From Leisingera aquaemixtae (lineage in GTDB: Bacteria; Pseudomonadota; Alphaproteobacteria; Rhodobacterales; Rhodobacteraceae), in NCBI RefSeq assembly GCF_001458395.1, contig NZ_CYSR01000034.1, positions 1-64,000 on the forward strand: DNA of 64,000 nucleotides. Reading direction: 5' to 3'. Both the position numbers and the translations under genes were made by a program. The notes below the pieces were generated by a model. That model did not search any database, was not told the origin of the DNA, and saw only the letters and a list, made by a program, of their open reading frames with translations. Of the stretch, positions 34,371 to 43,905 are shown one piece after another (within the stretch, counting starts at the first letter, position 1; the number at the start of each line of letters is the position of its first letter).

Positions 34371-36734
34371 TTGAAAATTCTGAGATCCATGAAACTCGCC
34401 CACAAGCTGCCGCTGCTGATCGTCAGCACTGCGCTGGTGCTCACAGCCGTGCTGATTGCCGTCAGCACCAGCAACTTCCGGCGCGGGGTGCTCCAGAACA
34501 GCGAATTGTTCATGCAGTCGCTGGTGGAGGACCGGGAACTGGCTCTGCAATCCTATTTCGAAGGAATCGAAGCCGCCATTCTGACCATCGCATCGGTCCC
34601 CTCCACGGCCGGTTCAATGAAGGATCTGACCGCAACCTGGGCCACCAGAAGCGGCGAAGGCCAGGCTGAGGTGCAAAATCTGTCGATGTTTGCGTCCGTC
34701 GCGTCGCCCTATGAAATTCACTTCAAGCGCACCCATTCCGCCTTTCAGAAAGTGATGGAGCGAATGGGCTTTTACGACATCTTCCTGATCACCGCGGCCG
34801 GGGACGTGGTGTTTTCGGTCACAAAGGAAAGCGATTACGCCACCAACATGGTGTCCGGGCCCTTCCGCGAGACGGGACTGGCCAAAGCGTTCCGGATGGC
34901 GGAGGCAGGGGAGCCCGGGCGGGTCTATTTCTCTGATATCGAAGCATACGATCCCAGTGCTGGCGCCCCGGCCGCCTTTGCCGCGACCCGGGTCGAGGAT
35001 GACGCCGGCCGGTTCGCGGGGGTGTTTGCCCTGCAAATAGCCATCGACGAGATCGCCATGATCACCACCAATTTCGGCGGCGCGCTGGAAACTCTGGATG
35101 TGTACCTGATCGGCGGCGACTTTAAGGCCCGCACCAAATCGCGCCTCGAAGGCCGCCACGGCGTGCTGGAAGAACTGCCGAACCTCCCCTACATCGAGAC
35201 CGCCTTCGCCGGCAGCAGCTCCGAAAGCAGCGCGTCAGATGCGGAGGAGGAGCGGTCTGTCTCGTTCCACCCCGCTGTGCAAAAACCGGACGGCCGCACG
35301 GTTGCAGCCGTCACCGGGCCTTTCAGATACCGAGACCTGAACTGGGCGATCGTTGCCGAGCTGGACCGGGAGGAAATCCTGGCGCCTGCGGTCCGCCAGC
35401 GCCAGATCATGCTGCTGATCTCCTTGGCCTGTGCTGCGGCTGTCTCCTTCCTCGGCTGGCTGTTTGCGCGGTCGATTACACGTCCGATCGACAAGATCTG
35501 CACCCGTATGGAGGCTGTTGCCTCAGGCGATCTGGACACCAGCATCGAAGCTGCCGCACGCAACGACGAAATCGGCAAGATCGGCAAGACGCTGGTGTCG
35601 ATGCAGGCCGACCTGAAGCAGGCGCGTATCGCCGAAGAGCGCCGCAACGAGCAGCAGCAGGAGCAGCAGTTCGTGGTTGAAAGCCTGAGCGCCGGCCTCG
35701 TGCGGCTGTCCGCAGGAGATTTTTCGCAGCCGATCACCGAGGCCTTTCCGAAGGATCACGAGCAGCTGCGCCACGACTACAACCTGACCCTGGAAACCCT
35801 GAAAGAAACTGTGCAGCAGGTGATCGAGGCGGCCCGCAGTATTCGCAACGGCGCCGAAGAGATCAGCCAGGCCTCCGATGACCTCTCGCACCGCACTGAG
35901 AGCCAGGCAGCCACCCTGGAAGAGACCGCAGCGGCGCTGGATGAGCTGACCGCGTCGGTCAAATCCGCCGCCGAGGGCGCCCGCAGTGTCGAAGCCACCA
36001 TGGCAGAGGCGCGGGCCGAAGCCGAGGCCAGCGGCTCCGTGGTCGGCAACGCCGTGACCGCCATGACCGAGATCGAGCAGAGCTCGAACCACATCAGCCA
36101 GATCATCTCTGTGATTGACGACATCGCCTTCCAGACCAACCTTCTGGCCCTGAACGCAGGCGTCGAGGCGGCGCGGGCAGGCGAGGCCGGCAAAGGCTTT
36201 GCCGTGGTCGCGAGCGAAGTGCGGGCGCTGGCCCAGCGCTCCTCCGACGCGGCGATGGAGATCAAGACTCTGATCGGCGACAGCTCCAAACAGGTGGAGC
36301 GCGGGGTGGATCTGGTCGGCAAGGCCGGCGAGGCGCTGCAAAGCATCGTCAAACGGGTCACCCATATCTCGCAGCTGGTCTCCGGCATCGCCGAGGGCGC
36401 GGCCGAACAATCGACCGGGCTGGCCGAGATCAACACCGGCGTCACCCAGCTGGACCAGGTGACCCAGCAGAACGCGGCCATGGTGGAAGAGGCCACCGCC
36501 GCCGGCCACATGCTGCACACCGATTCAAACAAGCTGGCGGAACTTGTGTCGCATTTCACGATTGAGGGGCAGCATGCCCCCCGCTCGGACCGCAAGAGAC
36601 CGGAACCCGCCAGTGCGCACGCTGCTGCGGCGCCAAAGGACAGCTGGAGCGATGACCCCAGCCTGCCTGCAGATGGTGCCGGCCAAACCCTGGCAACGGG
36701 CACCGGCGGAGCAGGGAAATGGGAAGATTTCTAA
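34371..36734 (+). CDS. Methyl-accepting chemotaxis protein with C-terminal CheR/CheB tether
   Basis: 787 residues. The TTG at 34371 is chosen because GGAGGG lies five bases before it; an ATG at 34389 is the alternative. Membrane helix 1 is at about 15-35 ([20 protein letters not shown]), a periplasmic sensor of about 305 residues follows (Cache-like by size and the phrase [14 protein letters not shown]), then helix 2 at about 345-366 ([20 protein letters not shown]), HAMP ([19 protein letters not shown]) and the signalling hairpin ([20 protein letters not shown]). The last five residues, KWEDF, match the xWxxF pentapeptide that recruits CheR and CheB, on a flexible tail of about 55 residues. 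Ligand unknown. Confidence 0.94.
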   Translation: MKILRSMKLAHKLPLLIVSTALVLTAVLIAVSTSNFRRGVLQNSELFMQSLVEDRELALQSYFEGIEAAILTIASVPSTAGSMKDLTATWATRSGEGQAEVQNLSMFASVASPYEIHFKRTHSAFQKVMERMGFYDIFLITAAGDVVFSVTKESDYATNMVSGPFRETGLAKAFRMAEAGEPGRVYFSDIEAYDPSAGAPAAFAATRVEDDAGRFAGVFALQIAIDEIAMITTNFGGALETLDVYLIGGDFKARTKSRLEGRHGVLEELPNLPYIETAFAGSSSESSASDAEEERSVSFHPAVQKPDGRTVAAVTGPFRYRDLNWAIVAELDREEILAPAVRQRQIMLLISLACAAAVSFLGWLFARSITRPIDKICTRMEAVASGDLDTSIEAAARNDEIGKIGKTLVSMQADLKQARIAEERRNEQQQEQQFVVESLSAGLVRLSAGDFSQPITEAFPKDHEQLRHDYNLTLETLKETVQQVIEAARSIRNGAEEISQASDDLSHRTESQAATLEETAAALDELTASVKSAAEGARSVEATMAEARAEAEASGSVVGNAVTAMTEIEQSSNHISQIISVIDDIAFQTNLLALNAGVEAARAGEAGKGFAVVASEVRALAQRSSDAAMEIKTLIGDSSKQVERGVDLVGKAGEALQSIVKRVTHISQLVSGIAEGAAEQSTGLAEINTGVTQLDQVTQQNAAMVEEATAAGHMLHTDSNKLAELVSHFTIEGQHAPRSDRKRPEPASAHAAAAPKDSWSDDPSLPADGAGQTLATGTGGAGKWEDF

Positions 36735-37404
36735 GCCTGGCGGGCGCACAGCCCGCGGCACCGCACGCCTCGGTCAGGCAAGCCTGAGACAGCGGTACTG
36801 AAACCAGAGGCCGGACCGCAGTTCCGGCCTCTGGTCCGGCCATAATTCCTCGGCTGAACGGGCGGGCAGAACTGGTGCTGCGGACCGGATACTGCGGCTC
36901 TCCTGCTGCCCTTTATGGCGTTGCGCAACCGCAAAGCCTTGCCGTGCAGCACTGCCCCTGGACGCGCCGCGCACGCTTCCTGGCAAGGCCGCGGCAGCGG
37001 ACTTTCATGCCGCTGCCGCCGCGGGCTGCTGCCTCAGCTCCGGGCCACAGAACGTCTGCGCGTGGCCGGGAGCGCCCTGCCGCCCGGATCTTTGAGGCGC
37101 TGTAACGGCCCCGCTCAGAACAGGCTAAGCAGCTCAACCTGCAAATAATTTTCGCAAAATTCCCTGCTTCTCCCCGCTTCGGCCGGTTGCGCGGCCTCCC
37201 GTAACGCAAGGGGTCCGCAAATATCATTTGGCAAACGTGTCCTTAACGTAAAATCCTGGCCGCCGCCCCCTGCACTCAGTTTTCCTTAATCAAATGCCTC
37301 AAGATAATAAATCCATACGTGAAAATAAGCGAATATAATACCGCCTAGAGTGTGAAGTCCCGGGCAGCCGCTCCGGGTGCAGCTTAGTATTAAAAGGTAT
37401 CAGG
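36735..37404. other. 670-base gene-free region
   Basis: No credible gene. It holds one long perfect hairpin at 36804-36834 after the chemoreceptor. From about 37240 to 37400 it is AT-rich, the probable promoter and leader of the receiver gene at 37405. The middle (36850-37130) is GC-rich with no recognised signal. Confidence 0.5.
36804..36834. terminator. Perfect 12-bp stem-loop after the chemoreceptor gene
   Basis: CCAGAGGCCGGA (36804-36815) pairs perfectly with TCCGGCCTCTGG (36823-36834) across a seven-base loop. There is no T-tract, so it may be a weak or factor-assisted terminator, or an mRNA 3'-end stabiliser. Confidence 0.6.
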
Positions 37405-38136
37405 ATGAGAAATACTCCGTTTTCCAGCAAGGGCGCCCCGCCGGTTCTGCAGCCCGTCAATCTGAACATTCTCTCTGTTGATGACGATGAGATTGACAGG
37501 CTGCGCCTGAGCAAACTGTGCCGCAAGGCCGGGATGACTGCAGAATTCCACGAGGCCGCGACCCTGGACGAAATGCGCCAGCAGCTGGACGCGGAGCAAT
37601 TTGATCTGGTGTTCCTTGACCACAACCTGGGCATGGACACGGGACTGGACGCGCTGAGGCTGCTGGTGTCGCATGAAGATCAAGTGCAGGCGGTTCCCAT
37701 CATGCTGACCAGCGCGACGAATTACCATATCGCCGTCGAGGCCATGCGCCGCGGGTGCGCGGATTACATTGTCAAGGATGAGCTGACCACGGATTCCCTG
37801 ATGAAATCCATCGCCTCAGCGCTTGAGCGGCGGGCGCTTTACGGGCAGCTGTCGAGCGCACGGGCCTCGGAGAAGGAGCTGAGGCGGATTTTCCAGCGGT
37901 TCATTGTCGGCTGCGGGCCCGATCTCCGGCTGCTTCTGAGCCGGACGCTTGCCGGGGTGCGCGTGATCAAGTCGCAGGCGCGTCAGGATGACAGCGTGCC
38001 CCCCGCGATGCTGTCTGATGTCTCGCTGCTGGAACGCAGCTGCAAGGATCTGGTTGTGTTCATGGATGATCTGGACAGCGTGATCGACGACACCCGGGAA
38101 TTCGCCGCCAAAGCTTCGCCCAACTTGCTGCAGTAA
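37405..38136 (+). CDS. Response regulator receiver protein with degenerate dimerisation domain
   Basis: 243 residues. Receiver domain at about 20-140: acidic pocket SVDDDEIDRL, phospho-acceptor aspartate in LVFLDHNLGMD (about 72), threonine/serine in MLTSAT and lysine in YIVKDEL. The remaining 100 residues are helical and align by eye with the DHp region of the histidine kinase at 38834 (FQRFIVGCGPDLRLLLSRTL against FSDVLVHDMRAPLRAIKFLS). The phospho-histidine position is not histidine, and there is no ATPase domain. It may therefore dimerise or pair with that kinase without autophosphorylating. It is 232 bases upstream of the next receiver gene in the same direction. Confidence 0.8.
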   Translation: MRNTPFSSKGAPPVLQPVNLNILSVDDDEIDRLRLSKLCRKAGMTAEFHEAATLDEMRQQLDAEQFDLVFLDHNLGMDTGLDALRLLVSHEDQVQAVPIMLTSATNYHIAVEAMRRGCADYIVKDELTTDSLMKSIASALERRALYGQLSSARASEKELRRIFQRFIVGCGPDLRLLLSRTLAGVRVIKSQARQDDSVPPAMLSDVSLLERSCKDLVVFMDDLDSVIDDTREFAAKASPNLLQ

Positions 38137-38367
38137 CAGCCAGCCGCAGGTGCGGGCGGGCCCGGAGATCCAGAGCAATTCCTTCCCGAGAGGCTCGAAA
38201 CCTCCCCCCCTCCAAAGGCCAAAGGCCTTCACAGCGGACTCCGGCACGGACCTGCCCTGTACAGGAACAGCGAAAGACGGCCGGATTGCGCTTCAGTCCG
38301 GCTGGCCAGCGGACCCCGCCTCCGCCTCTCCCGGCCGCTGGCCGCCCCGGAACAAGGAAAATGCAGC

Positions 38368-38862
38368 ATGGCCGTCAACAGCGCCCCCGCCAGCCGCCCT
38401 GCCCTGAACATTGTGCTTGTCGAGGACGATGACGGCGATGCCAAGGCCCTGCGCCGCGCGTTTGACCAGGCCAGGATCGCCAACCCGATCCAGCGATTCA
38501 CCGATGGTGTCGAAGCATTGGCGTTTCTGCGCGGCGAAATGAGCCAGGTGCCGCCGCCCAATTTTGTGGTGCTGAGCGACATCAATATGCCGCGCAAGAA
38601 TGGCCTCGAACTGCTGGAGGAAATCCGCGCCGATCCAGTGCTGCGCAAGGTCCTGTTTATTGTGCTGACGACGTCCGAGGACGAAAGGGACATTTCCGCA
38701 GCCTATGCCAATAACGTGGCCGGCTACATTCTCAAGTCCAATGCCGGAGACATGTTTGTCGATCTGATGGCCACGCTCGACCATTACTGGCGCATTGTTG
38801 AACTGCCCGAAATTCACATCACAAAGGTGTCCGATGACGGTTCTCAATATCCTGATCATTGA
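38368..38862 (+). CDS. Single-domain response regulator (Rcp1-like)
   Basis: 164 residues, a stand-alone CheY-like receiver with no output domain. Key residues: VLVEDDDGDAKALRRAF (acidic pocket), the aspartate of VVLSDINMPRKNGLELL, VLTTSEDERD and the lysine of YILKSNAGD. The DINMP-x-x-x-G form and the D-D-D-G-D start are typical of Rcp1-type regulators that receive phosphate from phytochrome-like or other histidine kinases. Its 3' end overlaps the receiver-kinase gene by 29 bases in a different frame, so the two are cotranscribed and probably partners. Confidence 0.88.
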   Translation: MAVNSAPASRPALNIVLVEDDDGDAKALRRAFDQARIANPIQRFTDGVEALAFLRGEMSQVPPPNFVVLSDINMPRKNGLELLEEIRADPVLRKVLFIVLTTSEDERDISAAYANNVAGYILKSNAGDMFVDLMATLDHYWRIVELPEIHITKVSDDGSQYPDH

Positions 38863-39925
38863 CGATGACGCTGGCGACCGGAAACTGGTGCGCAGGCTTT
38901 TGCTGCAAATGCACCCGGACGCCAAGGTTGCCGAGGCGGACTGCGGGCAAAGCGCCCTGTCTCAGGCCGGCCTCCCGGTGGATGTGATCCTGCTGGACTA
39001 CCTTCTGCCGGACGGCACCGGACTGGACCTTATCACGCAGCTGACGGCGACCTGGCCGCGGGCGGTTTTGTTCATGACCACCGGCCAGGGGGACGAGGAA
39101 ATCGCCAAGAGCGTCATTCTGGCCGGCGCCAGTGATTACATTCCCAAATCCGCGATCACTGCCGAGGCCCTCCAGCGGATGGTTTCGAACGGCCTGAAGG
39201 TCGCTGAAATGCGCTGGCGGATCCAGGAGCAGCAGAATGAGCTGCGGCTGTTTTCCGATGTGCTGGTGCATGACATGCGGGCGCCGCTGCGCGCCATCAA
39301 GTTTCTCAGCGACCAGATACAAGAAGACTATGACAACGGTGAATTTGACGAGGTCACCCGGCAGCTGGGCCTGATGAAGAAGTCGGTCCGCAAAACCTCT
39401 GACCTGATTGAACGGCTGGCAAGCCACATCAACCCGCACAGCAACGGGACCGCTGAGCATGTCACTGTCGATAGCCTGTTCGACAGCTTGCGCGCTGTCA
39501 TGGCGCAGGATCTGGCGGCGTCCGGCGCCCGGATTGAATGGCTGTCCGGGGGTTTGAACGTCTCGTGCTTTCCGCCGGACATCGTGCAGCTGCTGCAAAA
39601 CCTGATCGGCAACGCCATCAAGTACAGCGGCTGCAAAACCCCTGAGATAACGGTGACGGCTGAACCCGCTGCCGGCGGCGTGATGATCTCGGTTGCGGAT
39701 AACGGCATTGGCGTCCCGCCGGAGTACCGGGAGAAGATTTTCGAGCCCTTCAAGCGGCTGCAGCGCGGCAGCGACCAGCCCGGCACCGGCCTTGGGCTGG
39801 CCACCTGCGCCAAAATCGCCAAGCGTCACAACGGGGCAATCTGGTGCGATCCCCACGCGGAGGCCGGCACGACAATCCGGTTTCTGGTCTGCCTCGGGAA
39901 ATCCCAGGCGCAGAGACCGGCCTGA
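38834..39925 (+). CDS. Hybrid sensor: N-terminal receiver fused to histidine kinase
   Basis: 363 residues from the ATG at 38834. Receiver domain at about 1-120 (ILIIDDDAGDRKLVRRLL, VILLDYLLPDGTGLDL, YIPKSAITAEAL). A HisKA dimerisation domain follows at about 133-200 with the phospho-histidine in VLVHDMRAPLRAIKF, then a HATPase_c domain with N box LLQNLIGNAIKYS, G1 box VADNGIGVP and G2 box GTGLGLATCAKI. It has no membrane segment and no PAS or GAF sensor, so input probably arrives through phosphorylation of its receiver. Together with the two receiver proteins just upstream it forms a compact phosphorelay with no DNA-binding output in the window. Confidence 0.9.
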   Translation: MTVLNILIIDDDAGDRKLVRRLLLQMHPDAKVAEADCGQSALSQAGLPVDVILLDYLLPDGTGLDLITQLTATWPRAVLFMTTGQGDEEIAKSVILAGASDYIPKSAITAEALQRMVSNGLKVAEMRWRIQEQQNELRLFSDVLVHDMRAPLRAIKFLSDQIQEDYDNGEFDEVTRQLGLMKKSVRKTSDLIERLASHINPHSNGTAEHVTVDSLFDSLRAVMAQDLAASGARIEWLSGGLNVSCFPPDIVQLLQNLIGNAIKYSGCKTPEITVTAEPAAGGVMISVADNGIGVPPEYREKIFEPFKRLQRGSDQPGTGLGLATCAKIAKRHNGAIWCDPHAEAGTTIRFLVCLGKSQAQRPA

Positions 39926-39976
39926 CGGCGGCGCCCTTTCGGCAGGCGCTGCGGGCGGCCTGGCCTTTGGCGGCGG

Positions 39977-40645
39977 TCAGGAGCCCGCCTGCGCCGGGAA
40001 ATGCGCCAGCAAGGAGGCTTTGGCCTCCAGAATATGCGCTCGGGTCAGGTCCGAGGCCAGCCGCGCATCGCCCGCCTCGCACGCCTCCAGGATGGCAAGA
40101 TGCTCCCGGCCTGCACGCTCCATGCCGTTGCTCATCACTAGCTGCGCCCGGATATAGCGGTCGATCCGGTCCATTGCGCCGCTGGCCGCCTCGCGGAAGA
40201 AGGTCAACCGGCTGGCACTGTACAGCCCGTCATGGAAGGCCCGGTTCAGCACCCCCCATTCCATCGGATTTTTCGAGGCATCGAAGGCGGCGAAATCGGC
40301 ACGGGCCCGGGCCAGCAGCTCTGGCGGCATCCGCGGCACCGCATCGCGGATGATCTCCGGCTCAAGCAGCGCGCGGAAATCAAAGATTTCGGCAGCCTCA
40401 TCCGCCGAAAGGCCGGCCACCACGGCGCCCTTGAACCGCTGGGTCCGGACCAGGCCGTGTTCTTCCAGCCGGTTGATCGCTTCGCGCACCGGCAGCCTGC
40501 TGGTCCTGAAATGGCGCGCGATCTCATCCTGGCGCAGCGGCTCCCCTTCCGCCAGCCGGCCCTCGATGATGGCCTTGCGCAAGGCGTCGAACACCGCTGC
40601 CGAGGCCGAAGCCGATTTCGAGATATCCACAGGGTCCAGTTTCAT
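39977..40645 (-). CDS. GntR family transcriptional regulator (FCD type)
   Basis: 222 residues. GntR winged helix at about 12-75 (ALRKAIIEGRLAEGEPLRQD, EIARHFRTSRLPVREAINRL). The all-helical FCD effector domain covers about 85-215, with metal-site candidates in FDFRALLEPEII, NRAFHDGLYSAS and the later REHLAILEACEAGD and RAHILEA. The ATG is preceded by GGAGG. FCD regulators usually repress catabolic genes for organic or amino acids. The next gene on this strand is the XRE-cupin regulator, so the target may be the divergent lpdA cluster or a distant operon. Confidence 0.9.
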   Translation of the reverse strand: MKLDPVDISKSASASAAVFDALRKAIIEGRLAEGEPLRQDEIARHFRTSRLPVREAINRLEEHGLVRTQRFKGAVVAGLSADEAAEIFDFRALLEPEIIRDAVPRMPPELLARARADFAAFDASKNPMEWGVLNRAFHDGLYSASRLTFFREAASGAMDRIDRYIRAQLVMSNGMERAGREHLAILEACEAGDARLASDLTRAHILEAKASLLAHFPAQAGS

Positions 40646-40746
40646 GGCAGCGCGCCTCCTTTCCAGCAGGTGTAAGCGAAGCGGCTTGCCTGGAAAAGCG
40701 GCTTAACCGGCCATCGGGACAGGCAGCCCGGCGGGCGGCTTCCCCG

Positions 40747-41361
40747 TCACACTTCCAGCGAGACCCACAGCACCTTTGCGTCCTCCGCGCTGACCGACAC
40801 GCAGCCATGGCCCATGCCGCTGTCGTAATAGACCGAGTCGCCCGGCCCCATGCGCAGCGGCCGGTAATGCTCGGTGTACAGGATCACCTCGCCGCTCAGC
40901 ACGAACATGAACTCCTCCCCCTGATGGCGCACCCAATTGTCGAATTCGGTGACATCGCGCGCCTTGATGGTGCTGATGTAGGGGACCATCCGCTTGCTGG
41001 TCAGGTCGCTGCACAGCAGTTCATGGTCATAGGTAGTGGTTTCCTTGTGCTCCCCCTCGCCGGTGCGGGTAAAGTCCCGCCGCCCGGTAACGCCGCTTTG
41101 CCCGGACTGCAGGAACAGCTGCGGCGTTTCCAGTTCCAGCGTCTGCATCAGGCGGCGGATGATCTCGAAACTGGGCCGGGTCTGGTTGTTCTCGATCTTC
41201 GACAAGGTCGAGCGCCCGATGGCCGCGGCCTTGGCCGCTTCCTCCAGCGTCAGGCCCTTCTCCTTGCGGGCGTCGCGAATCATTTTCCCCAGGACTTCCC
41301 CGTCCGGAGCTTCCATGGCCTCGGGGCCGAGCCCTGTTTCTTCTGAGGGAATTGGTTCCAT
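40747..41361 (-). CDS. XRE-cupin transcriptional regulator, divergent from the glycine cleavage cluster
   Basis: 204 residues. Xre-type helix-turn-helix at about 24-80 (LGKMIRDARKEKGLTLEEAA, AAIGRSTLSKIENNQTRPSF). A cupin_2 effector domain covers about 125-200 (EEFMFVLSGEVILYTEHYRP, GDSVYYDSGMGHG), whose histidine and glutamates could bind metal or ligand. The ATG follows AGGAGA. It is divergent from lpdA-lipA-symporter-gcvTHP with 173 bases between, and a GGAAA-AAG-TTTCC inverted repeat lies there. Regulation of the cluster by an amino acid or methylamine is a reasonable inference. Confidence 0.9.
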   Translation of the reverse strand: MEPIPSEETGLGPEAMEAPDGEVLGKMIRDARKEKGLTLEEAAKAAAIGRSTLSKIENNQTRPSFEIIRRLMQTLELETPQLFLQSGQSGVTGRRDFTRTGEGEHKETTTYDHELLCSDLTSKRMVPYISTIKARDVTEFDNWVRHQGEEFMFVLSGEVILYTEHYRPLRMGPGDSVYYDSGMGHGCVSVSAEDAKVLWVSLEV

Positions 41362-41446
41362 CTCTGCGAATTCTCCTGTTCCGCAAGCAGCTTAGCTTTG
41401 ATGTATCCGCGGGTCAAAATTTCCGCATCAATACTTTTAGTTTGCA

Positions 41447-41466
41447 ATAGGGAAAAAGTTTCCTAT
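41447..41466. promoter_or_regulatory. Candidate operator upstream of lpdA
   Basis: GGAAA-AAG-TTTCC (41451-41463) is a perfect 5-3-5 inverted repeat flanked by ATAG and TAT, in the 173 bases between the XRE-cupin gene and lpdA. Size and symmetry suit an Xre-type dimer. The assignment to this regulator is by position only. Confidence 0.45.
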
Positions 41467-41534
41467 AGGAGACGCAACGTCGTATACGGCAGCGTACGTG
41501 CCGGTCTTGGACCGCATTTCGGAGGAGAAACAAA

Positions 41535-42917
41535 ATGAGCGCTTATGATCTGATCGTGGTCGGAGCCGGTCCGGGCGGTTATGTCGCAGCGATCCGCGCG
41601 GCGCAGCTGGGCCTGAAGGTTGCTTGCGTCGAGGGCCGCGGCGCACTGGGCGGCACCTGTCTCAACGTCGGCTGCATCCCCTCCAAGGCGCTGCTGACCT
41701 CCTCCGCCAAATATGCAGAGCTGTCCCATCTGGCCCAGCATGGCATCGCAGTTGAGGGCGCCAGCCTGGACCTGAGTGCGCTGATGGCCCGCAAGGACAA
41801 GATTGTCGGCGACCTGACCAAGGGCATCGCTTTCCTGTTCAAGAAGAACGGCGTCGACCACATTGAAGGCTGGGCCAGCATCCCCGCCCCCGGCCAGGTG
41901 CAGGTGGGGGGCGACACCTACACCGCCAGCAACATTTTGATTGCCACCGGGTCGGAACCCAGCCCCCTCCCCGGCGTGGAGATCGACGATGCGGATGTGC
42001 TGAGCAGCACCGGCGCGCTGGCACTGGACGCCGCGCCGGAGCATCTGGTGGTGATCGGCGCCGGCGTGATCGGGCTTGAGCTTGGTCAGGTCTGGTCCCG
42101 CCTCGGATCCAAGGTGACGGTGGTGGAATACCTCGACCGCATCCTGCCCGGCATCGACGGCGAGATTGCCAAGCTGTCCCAGCGCGCGCTGAGCAAGCGC
42201 GGCCTGAAATTCCAGCTGGGCCGTGCTCTGAAGAGCATTGAAAAGGGCGCAAACGGCCTGACCCTGACGCTGGACCGGGTCGGCAAGGGCACGGAAGAGC
42301 AGATTGAGGCAGACAAGGTGCTGATCGCCATCGGCCGCCGCCCTGTGACCCGCGGCCTGGGGCTGGAGGCGCTGGGGGTATCCATCAATGCCCGCGGCTT
42401 CATCGAGGTGGATGAAACCTTCCAGACCTCTGTCCCGGGCATCTTTGCCATCGGCGACTGCGTGCCCGGCCCGATGCTGGCCCACAAGGCCGAGGAAGAC
42501 GGGGTTGCCTGTGTCGAGATACTGGCAGGCGAGCATGGCCATGTGGATTACAACACTGTTCCCGGCGTGGTCTACACCGACCCCGAAGTCGCCTCCGTCG
42601 GCCAGACCGAGGAAGCGCTGAAAGAGGCCGGCACCGAATACATCACCGGCCAGTTTGCCTTCATGGCCAACTCCCGCGCCCGCTCCACCGGCGAGACCGA
42701 CGGTGCCGTGAAGGTGCTGGCAACGCCCGACGGCAAGATCCTCGGCGCGCATATCTGCGGCGCCCACGGCGGCGATCTGATTGCCGAACTGGTGCTGGCG
42801 ATGACCAAGGGCGCCACGGTCGAGGACGTCGCCCGCACCTGCCACGCGCATCCGGCGATGGGCGAAGCGGTGAAAGAAGCCTGCCTTGACGCGCTTGGCC
42901 GCGCCATTCACGCCTGA
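41535..42917 (+). CDS. lpdA: Dihydrolipoyl dehydrogenase (E3 / glycine cleavage L-protein)
   Basis: 460 residues, preceded by GGAGGAG. FAD-binding fold LIVVGAGPGGYVAAIRAAQ, redox disulfide GGTCLNVGCIPSKALL, NAD fold VVIGAGVIGLELGQVWSRLG, and the C-terminal active-site histidine-glutamate HAHPAMGEAVKEA. It reoxidises dihydrolipoamide with NAD. Because it heads the cluster lpdA-lipA-symporter-gcvT-gcvH-gcvP, it is most likely the L-protein dedicated to glycine cleavage rather than the main 2-oxoacid dehydrogenase E3, though it could serve both. Confidence 0.95.
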   Translation: MSAYDLIVVGAGPGGYVAAIRAAQLGLKVACVEGRGALGGTCLNVGCIPSKALLTSSAKYAELSHLAQHGIAVEGASLDLSALMARKDKIVGDLTKGIAFLFKKNGVDHIEGWASIPAPGQVQVGGDTYTASNILIATGSEPSPLPGVEIDDADVLSSTGALALDAAPEHLVVIGAGVIGLELGQVWSRLGSKVTVVEYLDRILPGIDGEIAKLSQRALSKRGLKFQLGRALKSIEKGANGLTLTLDRVGKGTEEQIEADKVLIAIGRRPVTRGLGLEALGVSINARGFIEVDETFQTSVPGIFAIGDCVPGPMLAHKAEEDGVACVEILAGEHGHVDYNTVPGVVYTDPEVASVGQTEEALKEAGTEYITGQFAFMANSRARSTGETDGAVKVLATPDGKILGAHICGAHGGDLIAELVLAMTKGATVEDVARTCHAHPAMGEAVKEACLDALGRAIHA

Positions 42918-42935
42918 TCCGGAGAAAATTGTCAG

Positions 42936-43880
42936 ATGACAATTCAGCTGCGCCCCCGCCACCCGGAAAAGGCCCGCAAGGCCGACAGCGCCATCCCGCG
43001 CAAACCGAAATGGATCCGCAAGAAGAAGATCGAAAGCGCGGAATACTACCAGACCCGCAAGCTGATGCGGGAGCATGATCTGGCCACCGTCTGCGAAGAG
43101 GCCGCCTGCCCGAACATCGGCGAATGCTGGTCCAAGCGCCATGCCACCATGATGATCATGGGAGAGGTCTGCACCCGCGGCTGCTCCTTCTGCAATGTAA
43201 CCACCGGCAAGCCGGACACGCTGGACGCGTTTGAGCCGGGCCGGGTTGCGGCGGCGGTCAAGAAGCTGGGCCTGCGCCATGTGGTGATCACCTCCGTCGA
43301 CCGGGACGACCTGGCGGACGGCGGTGCGGAGCATATTGCCCAGACCATCCGCGCCACCCGCCATCAGAACCCCGGCACCACCATCGAGGTGCTGACCCCG
43401 GATTTCCTGGGCAAGGGCGAAGCGGCGCAGGCGGTGTTCGAGGCGGCGCCGGATGTGTTCAACCACAACCTGGAAACCGTGCCGCGGCTCTATCCCCGTG
43501 TGCGCCCCGGCGCGCGCTATTACACCTCGCTGCGGCTGCTGGACGACGCCAAGCGCGCCAACCCGCAGCTGTTCACCAAGTCCGGCATCATGGTCGGCCT
43601 GGGCGAGACACTGGAGGATGTGCGCCAGGTGATGGACGACCTGCGTGCAGCGGGCGTCGATTTCCTGACTGTGGGCCAGTATTTGCAGCCCACCCCCAAA
43701 CACCACCCGATCGACCGCTTCTGGTCGCCGGAAGAATTCGAGCAGTTGGAACAGATCGCGCGCTCCAAGGGCTTTTTGCATGTGTCAGCGACACCGCTGA
43801 CCCGCTCTTCGTTCCACGCGGATGAAGATTTTGCCGCCCTGAAAGAGGCCCGTCAGATGGCCTTGGCAAAGGGCAAATAA
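42936..43880 (+). CDS. lipA: Lipoyl synthase
   Basis: 314 residues. Radical-SAM enzyme with both iron-sulfur sites: the auxiliary cluster cysteines in [13 protein letters not shown] and the SAM cluster in [10 protein letters not shown], plus a C-terminal serine ligand in [11 protein letters not shown]. It inserts two sulfurs into octanoylated lipoyl domains, such as that of the GcvH protein encoded 2.6 kb downstream. It follows lpdA by 18 bases. Many roseobacters keep lipA near pyruvate dehydrogenase genes; its place here supplies the lipoyl group where glycine cleavage is induced. Confidence 0.96.
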   Translation: MTIQLRPRHPEKARKADSAIPRKPKWIRKKKIESAEYYQTRKLMREHDLATVCEEAACPNIGECWSKRHATMMIMGEVCTRGCSFCNVTTGKPDTLDAFEPGRVAAAVKKLGLRHVVITSVDRDDLADGGAEHIAQTIRATRHQNPGTTIEVLTPDFLGKGEAAQAVFEAAPDVFNHNLETVPRLYPRVRPGARYYTSLRLLDDAKRANPQLFTKSGIMVGLGETLEDVRQVMDDLRAAGVDFLTVGQYLQPTPKHHPIDRFWSPEEFEQLEQIARSKGFLHVSATPLTRSSFHADEDFAALKEARQMALAKGK

Positions 43881-43905
43881 CATTAACGCAAGCGGGAGGA
43901 GACCC

